The position numbers and the translations under genes were made by a program. A stretch of 39,706 bases of DNA from Desulfobulbus sp. (GTDB taxonomy: Bacteria > Desulfobacterota > Desulfobulbia > Desulfobulbales > Desulfobulbaceae), in NCBI GenBank assembly GCA_011051875.1, contig DRKI01000167.1:1-39706 (forward strand), read 5' to 3'. Below are positions 8,531 through 16,544 of the stretch, in pieces (position 1 is the stretch's first letter; the number at the start of each line of letters is the position of its first letter). The notes under the pieces were generated by a model that saw nothing but the letters and a program-made list of their open reading frames with translations, was not told where the DNA came from and made no database searches.

Positions 8531-9534
8531 GGGGTTCCGGCAAGGCGCGCCCGGTGCCAGGCCACGGTGTCGCGGATGGATTCCTCGAGCGGCCGCGGCC
8601 GGTGACCCAGGGCCCGCCAGGTCCAGGAGCCGTCAAAGGCCATGGAACGGCGGCAGAGCCGGACCCCGGTCACCGAGCTTCTCGGTCGGCCGCCGGTGAT
8701 GCGGCAGACCGTCTCCTCCAGGTAGGCCCAGGCCAGGGCCACGAGCCAGGGGACCTTCAGGCCGGGACAGGGCCGGCCGCTCTCCCGGCTCAGGTACTGG
8801 AAAAACTCGATAATCTTCAGGTTGTAACCCGAGAGGATGTAGCGCCGTCCGGGCCGGCCGCGTTCCGCGGCCCGCAGGTGCCAGATGGCCATGTCGCGCA
8901 CATCGGCGAAGTTGAGCATGCAGTCCAGGTAGCCCGGTATCCTGCCCTGCAGAAAATCCGATACCATGCGGCCGGGCGGGGTCAGGTTCCGGTCGCCGGG
9001 ACCGATGGGCAGGGTGGGGCAGACGACCACCGCATCAAGCCCCTCGTCCGCGGCCCGGAACACGGCCTGCTCGGCCAGGAACTTGGAGCGGCAGTAGGGC
9101 CCGAGCATATCCTCGAGCCTGGGCCGGGCATCCTCGGTCACGGGCAGGTTGCCCCGGGTGGGCGCCAGGATGGACTCGGTGCTGGTAAAGACCAGCCGCA
9201 GCTCGCCCGCCTCCCGGATCGCGGCCAGGACATTGCGGGTCCCCTGGTGATTGAGCCGTTCAAAGACCGAGGGATCGCGGTCCCAGAGCATGGGGGTGCC
9301 GGCCAGGTGAAAGACGGTCCGGCAGCCCTGCATGGCGCGGACGAGTCCGTCCCGGTCCATGATGTCACCCTGCACCATCTCCCGGGGCTGCAGCTCCAGC
9401 TCCCCCGGATAGACCGCCCGGTCAAAGACCCTGACCTCTTTTCCCTGCCGAAGCAGTTCCTGCACCAGGTGGCTGCCGATGAACCCGCTGCCGCCGATGA
9501 CCAGGCATGGTGGCGATGAAGATTGCGCTGTCAT
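8527..9534 (-). CDS. hpnA: HpnA, hopanoid-associated sugar epimerase (extended SDR)
   Basis: 335 residues. The Rossmann nucleotide-binding motif GGSGFIG is at 14-20, the catalytic Tyr-Lys pair is Y147-K151 (YCRSK) and serines/threonines of the active site are in FTSTES around 117-121. This is the NAD(P)-dependent epimerase/dehydratase family that accompanies hopanoid genes (HpnA); a related 3-beta-hydroxysteroid-dehydrogenase-like enzyme cannot be excluded from sequence. It converges on the sulfotransferase gene and the coding regions overlap by 4 bp. No strong ribosome binding site precedes the ATG. Confidence 0.88.
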   Translation of the reverse strand: MTAQSSSPPCLVIGGSGFIGSHLVQELLRQGKEVRVFDRAVYPGELELQPREMVQGDIMDRDGLVRAMQGCRTVFHLAGTPMLWDRDPSVFERLNHQGTRNVLAAIREAGELRLVFTSTESILAPTRGNLPVTEDARPRLEDMLGPYCRSKFLAEQAVFRAADEGLDAVVVCPTLPIGPGDRNLTPPGRMVSDFLQGRIPGYLDCMLNFADVRDMAIWHLRAAERGRPGRRYILSGYNLKIIEFFQYLSRESGRPCPGLKVPWLVALAWAYLEETVCRITGGRPRSSVTGVRLCRRSMAFDGSWTWRALGHRPRPLEESIRDTVAWHRARLAGTP

Positions 9535-9671
9535 ACCAGAAAAGAGAAAAAAGTGCGGCCGGCAGGTCGCACCCCTTCTGCCGCCCCTTGTTTTTCATCC
9601 CGGCTTCAGCCGGTATTCCCACAGGTGATCCTGATCCAGCCTGCAGCGGCCAACTCCTGGCGGATGCGGCC
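9535..9671. other. Non-coding stretch upstream of hpnA
   Basis: No supported gene. It contains a small perfect palindrome around 9600-9614 (CCGGCT-TC-AGCCGG) resembling a REP-type hairpin. Any hpnA promoter must lie here or inside the adjoining repeat, but I see no convincing -35/-10 pair. Confidence 0.4.
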
Positions 9672-9826
9672 AAGCGGTTGCAGAGCACCCCATCCGCACG
9701 CGCCCGCACCACCCGGTATACGGGGTGTATGCTTGTGAAGCTCGATCACCCGCAGCTGTGGTACCGTGCAACCCTTTACAAGTCCTCTATTAATTCAGGG
9801 TAATTGGATATCCCGTGATCGGTTAC
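9672..9826 (+). repeat. Dispersed intergenic repeat, full copy (E4)
   Basis: About 155 bp and the best reference copy. It runs from GCGGTTGCAGAGCACCCC at the left to CCCGTGATCGGTTAC at the right and aligns along its whole length with the minus strand of 2435-2592. The right third also aligns with 2261-2311 and 21793-21865, and the left end with 20513-20549. No open reading frame is shared between copies, which argues for a non-coding element. Confidence 0.85.
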
Positions 9827-10141
9827 CCATGCGGCACCAAGGTACTACGTTTCCCGCCAGAGTCAAGAAAAGACACTGCTCCGGACCATCCCTTTTCGGC
9901 CGCGGTTGTGGTGAACCAGGTCCGACACCACCGGGTGACCTCGCCTCCTCCCACAGGGGCCGCGCCGATCTTTCCGGAAAATCCGGCAGGATCCGGGCTT
10001 TCATTTCTGCGGATGTTACCGTTTTGTTACCACGCAGTGGGTACGCTGAATACAAATCACCGCAGACGGCATCCCTCCGGGCGGGCTCTCCTGTGTCGCC
10101 TGATCCGCCCGGTGCCCTGGATCGACAGCGAGGTATACCCG
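9827..10141. other. Non-coding leader region of the propeller cluster
   Basis: I find no supported gene here. A TTGTTA at 10024-10029 followed by the AT-rich GAATACAAAT at 10048-10057 might be a weak promoter for the cluster starting at 10142, but the spacing and -10 fit poorly. Confidence 0.35.
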
Positions 10142-10372
10142 ATGATCAGACTCCCGGCGGGCCGGAAAAACGGCCCCATGGACAAGGCAGCGGAACGGTT
10201 GCGCCAATTTGAAGAGGCCCGGCTGCCGCCGGAGGAGGAGAACGGGCCGCCGGTGGACGAGACAGACGCCGGCAGGAAAAGGCCCGGCAAAAAGCCGCGA
10301 AAAGACAGGCCGGAGCCGCCACCGGACCCGGCCGGTCGTGGAGAGGATGAACCTGCCAGCCGGAAAGACTGA
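10142..10372 (+). CDS. Small charged, Pro-rich hypothetical protein
   Basis: 76 residues from an ATG preceded by GAGGT about 8 bases upstream; another in-frame ATG lies at 10178. Residues 13-30 could form a short helix (MDKAAERLRQFEEA), and the rest is rich in E, K, R, P and D and looks disordered. No family is recognised and there is no signal peptide or membrane segment. It ends 23 bp before the propeller gene and is probably its operon leader gene. Low complexity in GC-rich DNA makes chance coding possible, but the position and codon bias favour a real gene. Confidence 0.5.
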   Translation: MIRLPAGRKNGPMDKAAERLRQFEEARLPPEEENGPPVDETDAGRKRPGKKPRKDRPEPPPDPAGRGEDEPASRKD

Positions 10373-10382
10373 GTCACACCAC

Positions 10383-10390
10383 AGGAGGTG
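10383..10390 (+). promoter_or_regulatory. Strong ribosome binding site of the propeller gene
   Basis: AGGAGGTG five bases before the ATG at 10396 is a near-perfect anti-SD match. It fixes the start of the 839-residue protein and suggests high translation. Confidence 0.8.
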
Positions 10391-10395
10391 ATCGT

Positions 10396-12915
10396 ATGAG
10401 ACTGCCCAGAGAAGTCCGGAACGTGATTGACGAGACCATGCGAGGCAAACCGATCTACCGCGAGCCGGGTGGCAAGGTGCTCCGGAGGCTGCAGCTCTTT
10501 GAAGAACAGCGGGGCATCGAGATGGCATCCTTTGCCCGGGAGATCGAGCCGGGGGAGACCGGCGCGGTACAGAAGGAAAAAGGGGGAAAACTGACAGGGG
10601 AGGAGGTCGCCAGGCTCTACATCGCTGGCGCCAGGGCCCTGGAGGAGGGAGCCGTTGCAGAGGCCGGGAAGGAAGAGCAGGCAGCGCCGCCACCGGCTCC
10701 GGCCAGGCCCGTTGCCCCGCCCCCCAGGTGGCGGCCCCTGGGACCGATCCGGATCCCCGGGGGACAGACCTACGGCTCCAGTCGCATCGATGTCTCGGGT
10801 CGCGTCGCCGCCATTGCCATCGACCCGACCGATCCGGCTCATATCCTCTGCGGAGCAGCGGCCGGCGGCATCTGGGAGACCAGGAACAGCGGCCGCAGCT
10901 GGTCCCCCCGCACCGATCACATGCCCTCCCTGGCGACCGGCGCCATCGCCTTTGATCCCATCTCCCCCAATATCGTCTACGCCGGCACCGGCGAGGGCAA
11001 CTTCTATGCCCGGCTCGGCGCCGGTCTCCTGCGCTCGACCAACGGCGGCACCGGCTGGTCGCTGCTCACCGACACCCCCTTTGTCGGCCAGGGCTTCTAT
11101 GATCTGAGCATCGACCGGAACAACACGGCCAACCTGCTTGCCGCCACCACCGGCGGTCTCTACAAGTCCACGGACAGCGGGCACAACTGGACGCGCCGCC
11201 GCTCGCGGAAGACCTGGAAGATTTCCAGGGCCGGCGCCGGCTCATCCGAGATCCTGGCCGCATGTTCCGACGGCCTCAAGGTCTCGACCAACAACGGCCA
11301 GACCTGGGCCGGCGTGACCCTGCCCGGAGCGCCCGCGTCCTGGAGCCGGCTGGCAGTGGATCATGCGGCCGTAAGGCCGGAGATCGCCTATGCCTTCGGC
11401 GCCTCTGGCGACACGGTCTACCTGTACCGGCGCAATGCCCGCGGCACCTGGCACCGTATCGCCACGCCCTCGGATCTCGGCCCCGGCCAGGCCTGGTACG
11501 ACTGGTTCCTCGCCGCCGCCCCGGACCGCGAAGATCAGGTCTACCTGGGCGCCATCCATGCCCACCGGGGCGACCTGTCAGGATCGACATGGACCTGGAT
11601 CAACATCTCGTCAAAGCGCTCCGGCGATTCCATTCACCCGGACCAGCATGCCATCGCCTTTCATCCGACCAACCCGGCCGTGGTCTTCATCGGCAACGAC
11701 GGCGGCCTGTACCGGTCACGTGACCGCGGCATCTCCTGGCAATCCCTCAACACCAACCTCACCATCACCGAGATAGAGTACATTGCCCAGGATCCCGGAT
11801 CGTACCGGTGGCTCATGGGCGGCACCCAGGACAACGGCACCATCCGCTTCCGCGGCAGCCCGGTCTGGGACCATATCGCCGATGGAGACGGCGGCGACTG
11901 CGCCGTCAACTCCGTCAACCCGGACTCGGTCTTCCATTCCTACTACGGCATGGGCCTGCAGCGCTCGGACAACAGGGGCGACTCCTGGGGCGGATTCATC
12001 CAGAACGGCCGCAACCGGCCAGGCTACCGGGCCCTGTTCTACCCGCCCATGGAGGGACGGGGCAACACCATCGCCCAGGCAGGCCAGAGCGTGTTCATCT
12101 CCCGGGACAACGGCGACTCCTGGACCGAGATCGCCCTGGCCGGCAATCCCGTTGCCAGCGCCATGCACATGCCCACGCCGGACCTGGTCTTCGTCGGCAC
12201 CACCGACGGCCGCATCTTCCGCATCCGCTGGACCGGCTCGTCCTGGAGCGCGGCCACGGAACTGACCAGGCCGAGGAATAGCTGGATCAGCGACCTGCAT
12301 GCCCATCCGCGCAACACCAACCGGCTGTGGGCGACCAGTTCCAGCCTGGGGAACGGAAGGGTCTTCCGCTCCGATGACGGGGGCGCTACCTGGACGGACC
12401 GCACGGCCGGCCTGCCAGGGCTGCCCATCAATGCCGTCGAGGTGGATCCGGGCAATGCCGACCGGGTCTGGGTGGCGGCGGACGTGGGGGTCTACCAGTC
12501 CTTCAACGGCGGCGCCAGCTGGCGACCTTTCGCCAACGGCCTGCCCAACGTCCTGGTGGCGGACCTGCTCTACCACCCCCAGGCAAGGGTACTCAGGGCA
12601 GGCACCCGGAACCGCGGCGTCTGGGAGATCGACGTCAACGGCACCCTGGCCAGGCCCATCTGCGGCCGGCAATGGACCGGCAGCCTCGGGCCGCGCCAGT
12701 CGCGGCGCTGGTTCACCTTCAACTGGCCGGCGACCTGGTCCATGGCCTGGACCGTAATGCCGACCAGCGTCCGCAGGGGGGCCCCGCAACTGAGCTGGGA
12801 TGTCGCCATCGAACGGGCGGATGCCGAGCATGTGACCTACTGGATCACGGTCAAGAACCTGACAGACACCACTGTCCGGTTCGAAGGCCGCTATTGCATC
12901 CTCAGTTTCCGTTAG
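10396..12915 (+). CDS. Large Asp-box (BNR/sortilin-like) beta-propeller protein with C-terminal accessory domain
   Basis: 839 residues. Residues 1-90 are charged and helical, 91-110 a Pro/Ala linker, ~112-750 a multi-blade propeller and 756-839 a separate domain. At least nine Asp-box-like motifs are visible, for example RNSGRSW (~163), STNGGTGW (~214), STDSGHNW (~258), STNNGQTW (~297), SRDNGDSW, SDDGGATW and SFNGGASW. Such propellers occur in sialidases, sortilins and xyloglucanases; I see no complete sialidase arginine triad, so a binding or scaffolding role is as likely as hydrolysis. No signal peptide or membrane segment is visible, odd for a fold that is mostly extracellular. The C-terminal domain is duplicated as a separate gene at 13036. 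Confidence 0.85.
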   Translation: MRLPREVRNVIDETMRGKPIYREPGGKVLRRLQLFEEQRGIEMASFAREIEPGETGAVQKEKGGKLTGEEVARLYIAGARALEEGAVAEAGKEEQAAPPPAPARPVAPPPRWRPLGPIRIPGGQTYGSSRIDVSGRVAAIAIDPTDPAHILCGAAAGGIWETRNSGRSWSPRTDHMPSLATGAIAFDPISPNIVYAGTGEGNFYARLGAGLLRSTNGGTGWSLLTDTPFVGQGFYDLSIDRNNTANLLAATTGGLYKSTDSGHNWTRRRSRKTWKISRAGAGSSEILAACSDGLKVSTNNGQTWAGVTLPGAPASWSRLAVDHAAVRPEIAYAFGASGDTVYLYRRNARGTWHRIATPSDLGPGQAWYDWFLAAAPDREDQVYLGAIHAHRGDLSGSTWTWINISSKRSGDSIHPDQHAIAFHPTNPAVVFIGNDGGLYRSRDRGISWQSLNTNLTITEIEYIAQDPGSYRWLMGGTQDNGTIRFRGSPVWDHIADGDGGDCAVNSVNPDSVFHSYYGMGLQRSDNRGDSWGGFIQNGRNRPGYRALFYPPMEGRGNTIAQAGQSVFISRDNGDSWTEIALAGNPVASAMHMPTPDLVFVGTTDGRIFRIRWTGSSWSAATELTRPRNSWISDLHAHPRNTNRLWATSSSLGNGRVFRSDDGGATWTDRTAGLPGLPINAVEVDPGNADRVWVAADVGVYQSFNGGASWRPFANGLPNVLVADLLYHPQARVLRAGTRNRGVWEIDVNGTLARPICGRQWTGSLGPRQSRRWFTFNWPATWSMAWTVMPTSVRRGAPQLSWDVAIERADAEHVTYWITVKNLTDTTVRFEGRYCILSFR

Positions 12916-13035
12916 GCCGGCAGCCGCTGCCGGCTGAACCGACAATAAGCGCCGGAGCAGGACCGGGAAACCACGGACAGGTATCCGGAAGGACCCGGGA
13001 TTGCCCGCCCTCCGGCCACAACCAGGGAGATCCCC

Positions 13036-13293
13036 ATGAGAACCGGAGTACAATGGACAGGAACCATCGGCCCCAGACAGACCCGTCGCTGGTTCACCTA
13101 CAACTGGTATTCAGGATGGCATGTACACTGGTCCATGATGCCGACCTCGCCGCGCCGGGGCGCGCCACAGCTCGACTGGGACGTTGCCGTGGAACGGGCC
13201 GGGTCGGATCGCTGCACCTACTGGATCACCGTGAAGAACCTGACCGACAGGCAAGTGACCTTCGAAGGCCGTTACACGATCATGAACAGCTAG
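13036..13293 (+). CDS. Stand-alone copy of the propeller's C-terminal domain
   Basis: 85 residues, start fixed by AGGGAG seven bases before the ATG. It is clearly homologous to residues 756-839 of the propeller protein: shared blocks are QWTG, GPRQ-RRWFT, MPTS, RRGAPQL, WDVA-ERA, TYWITVKNLTD and FEGRY. Tryptophan- and aromatic-rich with alternating polar and hydrophobic residues, it looks like a small beta-sandwich, perhaps a carbohydrate- or protein-binding module; I do not recognise a named family. There is no signal peptide. It sits 120 bp after the propeller gene in the same direction. Confidence 0.85.
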   Translation: MRTGVQWTGTIGPRQTRRWFTYNWYSGWHVHWSMMPTSPRRGAPQLDWDVAVERAGSDRCTYWITVKNLTDRQVTFEGRYTIMNS

Positions 13294-13301
13294 GAGAGAC
13301 C

Positions 13302-13649
13302 ATGAGAATCATCATCGAGATCGACGCGGAAGAAAACCGGGGCGCCAGGACCACCGGGCCCCTGGCAACCGTGACAACCGGCGGCCGGAACGAGGCGATG
13401 CGACCGGTGGCGGTGCCGGAGAGCGAGACAGGGGGCGGAGAGATCGAGACGCTGAGCGCCGGTCCGGCGCCGTCGCTGCCGGGACAGGAAGAGGAGGTGA
13501 CGCCGCAGGAGGGGATGGCCGCCGAGACGGCAGCCGCCACGGGGCCGGCACCGGAACCGGGCCTGCCGCCCCGGGAGGAAGCCGCCCTCCGGGCCGACGA
13601 GACCGCGGGCGGCCTGTCGGCAGGTGCCGCTCCCGAAATCGTGGAGTAG
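13302..13649 (+). CDS. Glu/Ala/Pro-rich low-complexity hypothetical protein
   Basis: 115 residues, starting 8 bp after the previous stop with GGAGAG in the gap, so translational coupling is likely. Residues 1-10 (MRIIIEIDAE) resemble a beta strand; the rest is acidic and Ala/Gly/Pro-rich and is predicted to be disordered. No homologous family recognised. Like the 76-residue protein at 10142 it is charged and unstructured, so the cluster is flanked by two such proteins. Confidence 0.6.
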   Translation: MRIIIEIDAEENRGARTTGPLATVTTGGRNEAMRPVAVPESETGGGEIETLSAGPAPSLPGQEEEVTPQEGMAAETAAATGPAPEPGLPPREEAALRADETAGGLSAGAAPEIVE

Positions 13650-13688
13650 AGTGACGGCGGCCATGCACCCCACTGGAAAGAAGAGACG

Positions 13689-14387
13689 TTGATCGTCCTG
13701 GCGCTCATCGTGGCGACCCTCTCCTTCACCCTGTCGGCCTCGGCGGGCCTGGGCGGGTCGCTCATCCTGGTGCCGGCCATGTCGATCCTCCTCGGCTCCA
13801 GGGAAGGCATCGCCATCGCCGCACTCCTGCTGGGCATCAACAATATCTTCAAGGTCTGGGCCTACCGGCAGACCATCCCCCTGAAGGCGGCCCTGGGGAT
13901 ACTGGTCCTGACCATGGCCGGCGCCGCCCTGGGCGCCGGCCTGATGGTGACCGTTCCCGAACGCTGGGTGGACGTGGCCATCATTGTCAGCTTTACCCTC
14001 AGCTTCCTGGTCGAATCCCGCCGGTGGTTTGCGGTGCGACGGATCATGGCCCTGTTCTTTGCCTTTTTCGCCGGCGCCTTTTCCGGGTTCTCGGGCACAT
14101 CAGGTCCCCTGAAAGGTGTGGCCCTGCGCAGCCTGGACCTGGAACGAATGTACTTTGTCGGCGCCGCCTCCATAGTCTCCCTGGCCGGGGATGCGGTCAA
14201 AGCCTCGATCTTTATCCACTCCTCCCTGGTCAACGCCACCACGCTCACCATCCTGGTCTCCGCGGTTGCGGTCATGCCGCTTGCCGTCTCCCTGGGCCGC
14301 CTGATCAACGAAGAGATCGGGGAACGCTCCTACGCCGCCCTCTTCTGGACCGTGATGGCCGGCTATACGGCAAGGCTCATCTTTTGA
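13689..14387 (+). CDS. TSUP (TauE/SafE) family membrane permease
   Basis: 232 residues with about seven hydrophobic helices. The N-terminal SASAGLGGSLILVPAM and the mid-protein FAGAFSGFSGTSGPL loop are the duplicated glycine-rich signatures of the TauE/SafE sulfite/sulfonate exporter family; the substrate cannot be read from sequence. The start appears to be TTG at 13689 behind a purine-rich GGAAAGAAGAGA; an ATG further upstream runs into a stop. It lies 39 bp after the preceding gene and may belong to the same transcript. It converges on the Sel1 gene with a 10-bp gap. Confidence 0.85.
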   Translation: MIVLALIVATLSFTLSASAGLGGSLILVPAMSILLGSREGIAIAALLLGINNIFKVWAYRQTIPLKAALGILVLTMAGAALGAGLMVTVPERWVDVAIIVSFTLSFLVESRRWFAVRRIMALFFAFFAGAFSGFSGTSGPLKGVALRSLDLERMYFVGAASIVSLAGDAVKASIFIHSSLVNATTLTILVSAVAVMPLAVSLGRLINEEIGERSYAALFWTVMAGYTARLIF

Positions 14388-14397
14388 CCGCTTTTCG

Positions 14398-15237
14398 TCA
14401 GGGCGCCGTTATATCCTGGCCGCCGCCTGCCCCCTTCTCCTGCTCCGCACGCTTTTCCCGGTTCCGTTCCACCTCCTGGTAGAGCCGGACCGACAGGGCC
14501 TGGGCCCGGGTGAGATCCTGCCAGCTCATGGCAGGCATGAGGCCGTTGCGGGCGATGGAGGCCGTGGTGTTGCCCTGGCTGGCGGCCAGGCTGTACCAGG
14601 CATAGGCCCGGACCGTATCCACCGGCGCGCCGATGCCGTTGGCATACATGAGCCCCACGTTGTACTGGGCCTGTATATCGCCTTGCAGGGCCGCCTCGCG
14701 GTAGAGGGCAAGGGCCTGCTTGAAATCCTTTTTCCCGGTCAGGCCGTTGTAATAGATAAAAGCGAGATCGTTCATGGCCGCGACACCGCCATTTTTCACG
14801 GCCAGCTCGAGCCATTTCTTCGCCTCCATGTAGTTCTGGGGCACACCGGTGCCGCGCAGATACATGGCGCCGATGATGGTCAGGGACTCGGCCGTGAAGC
14901 GGCCGTTCTGCGCAGCGCGGAGGAACCACTTGAAGGCCTCGCGCCGGTTCTTGTCCGTCCCCAGGCCGCGGTAGTACATTCCGGCAACGATGAACTGGGC
15001 CTCGGCATCACCCAGTTCCGCTGCTCTCAGATAGAGTTTCAATGCCCTGGCACGGGAGCGCGGCACTCCGAACCCGGTGTAGTAACGGTAGGCCTGGACC
15101 ATGAGGCGCTGCAGGTCGCGGGTCCGGGCAGCAGGCTGCGCCGGAACGGCTGCAGCCGCCACGAGCCAGGCGAGCAGGAACATGGTCAACCCGGTCATGA
15201 TCGGCCGGGTACGAAAAAAAAGAAAAACCTGTTGCAT
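14398..15237 (-). CDS. Sel1-repeat (TPR-like) exported protein
   Basis: 279 residues with a signal peptide (hydrophobic residues ~15-31, then AVPAQP). About five Sel1 repeats follow, each with the A-x6-G-x-G-V/T-x-K/R-x8-W/Y-x2-A-A pattern: for example LGDAEAQFIVAGMYYRGLG and QGDIQAQYNVGLMYANGIG. Sel1 proteins are periplasmic or surface scaffolds for protein interactions. The tail after ~245 is charged and coiled-coil-like. No clear ribosome binding site precedes the ATG; a second in-frame ATG lies 13 codons in and would give a shorter signal peptide. Function is not predictable from context. Confidence 0.88.
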   Translation of the reverse strand: MQQVFLFFRTRPIMTGLTMFLLAWLVAAAAVPAQPAARTRDLQRLMVQAYRYYTGFGVPRSRARALKLYLRAAELGDAEAQFIVAGMYYRGLGTDKNRREAFKWFLRAAQNGRFTAESLTIIGAMYLRGTGVPQNYMEAKKWLELAVKNGGVAAMNDLAFIYYNGLTGKKDFKQALALYREAALQGDIQAQYNVGLMYANGIGAPVDTVRAYAWYSLAASQGNTTASIARNGLMPAMSWQDLTRAQALSVRLYQEVERNREKRAEQEKGAGGGQDITAP

Positions 15238-15254
15238 GAAGCACCGACCGGCAT

Positions 15255-15281
15255 GGCCGGACCAGGTTTCCTGGTCCGGCC
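15255..15281. repeat. Perfect 12-bp inverted repeat with 3-nt loop
   Basis: GGCCGGACCAGG-TTT-CCTGGTCCGGCC is a perfect palindrome 18 bp upstream of the Sel1 gene. No T-run follows on either strand, so it is not a standard terminator; it could be a structured leader, an operator or a REP-like hairpin. Confidence 0.85.
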
Positions 15282-15325
15282 TCTCTGCGAGTTACGAAAA
15301 TACCCGCCACCCTGTGCTCCCGGGG

Positions 15326-15376
15326 GCTGGTCTTTTCGGCCAAACCGGCATGCCCGCCGAAGCGGGCACGACCAGC
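15326..15376. repeat. Nested inverted repeat downstream of the radical SAM gene
   Basis: An outer stem, GCTGGTC (15326-15332) with GACCAGC (15370-15376), encloses a perfect hairpin TGCCCGCCGAAGCGGGCA (15351-15368). On the minus strand the inner loop is TTCG, the extra-stable tetraloop. It lies about 90 bp beyond the stop of the radical SAM gene and may stop its transcription or protect its 3' end. Confidence 0.75.
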
Positions 15377-15463
15377 AATCAAAAATCACCAGCGCGGCTT
15401 TTTCTCCGGAACACCGGCAGCGGCGGGAGGCCGGCGCCAGGAGGACATTCTCTCCTTGCGGGC

Positions 15464-16429
15464 CTACAGGCCAAGCCGGCGGAAAAGGCTGCTCCAGTCC
15501 CGCTCGTCCAGCCGGTGCAGGCCGGCCTGGCGGGCCAGTTCCCGGGCCTGGTGGTACTCGTCGGCAGTGAGAGGACGGTTGATCTCCGGATAGTCCGCCG
15601 CCCGCGCGCAGGGATGGTACTGGTCCATGATATTGACATAGGTGGCAGGCGATATCTCCCCGGCCAGAAACCGCATGATCTCCCCGGTCTCGTCGAGCCG
15701 GCCAGGCATGACCAGGTGACGGACCAGCAGGCCGCGGGTCGCGAGCCCCCTGCTGTCCAGCTCCAGGTCGCCGACCTGCCGGTGCATCTCGCGCACGGCG
15801 GCGCGCACGACAGTGGCATAGTCTTTCACCCCGGTGTAGCGTGCCGCGACCTCATCGGACCAGAACTTGACATCCGGCATGTAGATATCGACAATGCCGT
15901 CCAGCAGGTGCAGGGTCTCCACGCTGTCATAGCCGCTGGTGTTGTAGACCAGGGGTATCCGCAGGGACTCCGCGGCAATGGCCAGGCCCTCGAGGATCTG
16001 CGGCACCACGTGCGAGGGAGTCACCAGGTTGATGTTGTGACAGCCCCGTTGCTGCAGATCGAGCATGACCGCCGCCAGCTGGTCACCGGTGGCCGCATCC
16101 GGGGCGCTGTCACCCAGGGTATCGGCATGGCTGATCTCCTCGTTCTGGCAGAAGACACAGAGCAGGTTGCAGCCGGAAAAAAAGATGGCGCCCGAACCGT
16201 TTTCTCCTACCAGCGGCGATTCCTCGCCGAAATGGGGGCCATAGCTCGCCACCCGCGCCCGGGCCCCGATCCGGCAGACGCCGAGTTCACCCTGCAACCG
16301 GTCCACGCCGCAGCGGCGCGGACAGACCCGGCACGGAGCCAGCAGGGCCCGGGCCTCGTCCGCCCGCCGCCGCAGCGTGCCGGCGCTGTGGAGGGCACGA
16401 TAGGCAGCCTCTTTTTTCGTTTTTGCCAT
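15464..16429 (-). CDS. PflX-type radical SAM protein (pyruvate formate-lyase-activating-enzyme homologue)
   Basis: 321 residues. An N-terminal cysteine cluster (CRVCPRRCG...GVC, residues ~33-52) is followed by the radical SAM motif SGCNLLCVFCQN (Cx3Cx2C) near residues 85-96, then a partial TIM barrel. This is the COG1313/PflX type of glycyl-radical-activating-enzyme homologue, whose substrate is unknown. The ATG at 16429 is preferred over the TTG two codons earlier. No glycyl radical enzyme lies nearby, so its target is not evident. It is divergent from sdhC, 115 bp apart. Confidence 0.87.
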   Translation of the reverse strand: MAKTKKEAAYRALHSAGTLRRRADEARALLAPCRVCPRRCGVDRLQGELGVCRIGARARVASYGPHFGEESPLVGENGSGAIFFSGCNLLCVFCQNEEISHADTLGDSAPDAATGDQLAAVMLDLQQRGCHNINLVTPSHVVPQILEGLAIAAESLRIPLVYNTSGYDSVETLHLLDGIVDIYMPDVKFWSDEVAARYTGVKDYATVVRAAVREMHRQVGDLELDSRGLATRGLLVRHLVMPGRLDETGEIMRFLAGEISPATYVNIMDQYHPCARAADYPEINRPLTADEYHQARELARQAGLHRLDERDWSSLFRRLGL

Positions 16430-16544
16430 TGTCAATCCATACTGAAAAGAATACAGTCCAACTGTTGGCCGGTGTCAGGGTGCCGTAACGAGGCACAGGC
16501 CGTTCACCGTCACCTCATTCCCGCAATCGAACCGGAACAGAGCT

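Noticed and set aside
11716-13053. 445-codon minus-strand frame over the propeller gene
   Set aside because: The plus-strand gene has a strong ribosome binding site and repeated Asp-box motifs; the opposite frame has low-complexity composition.
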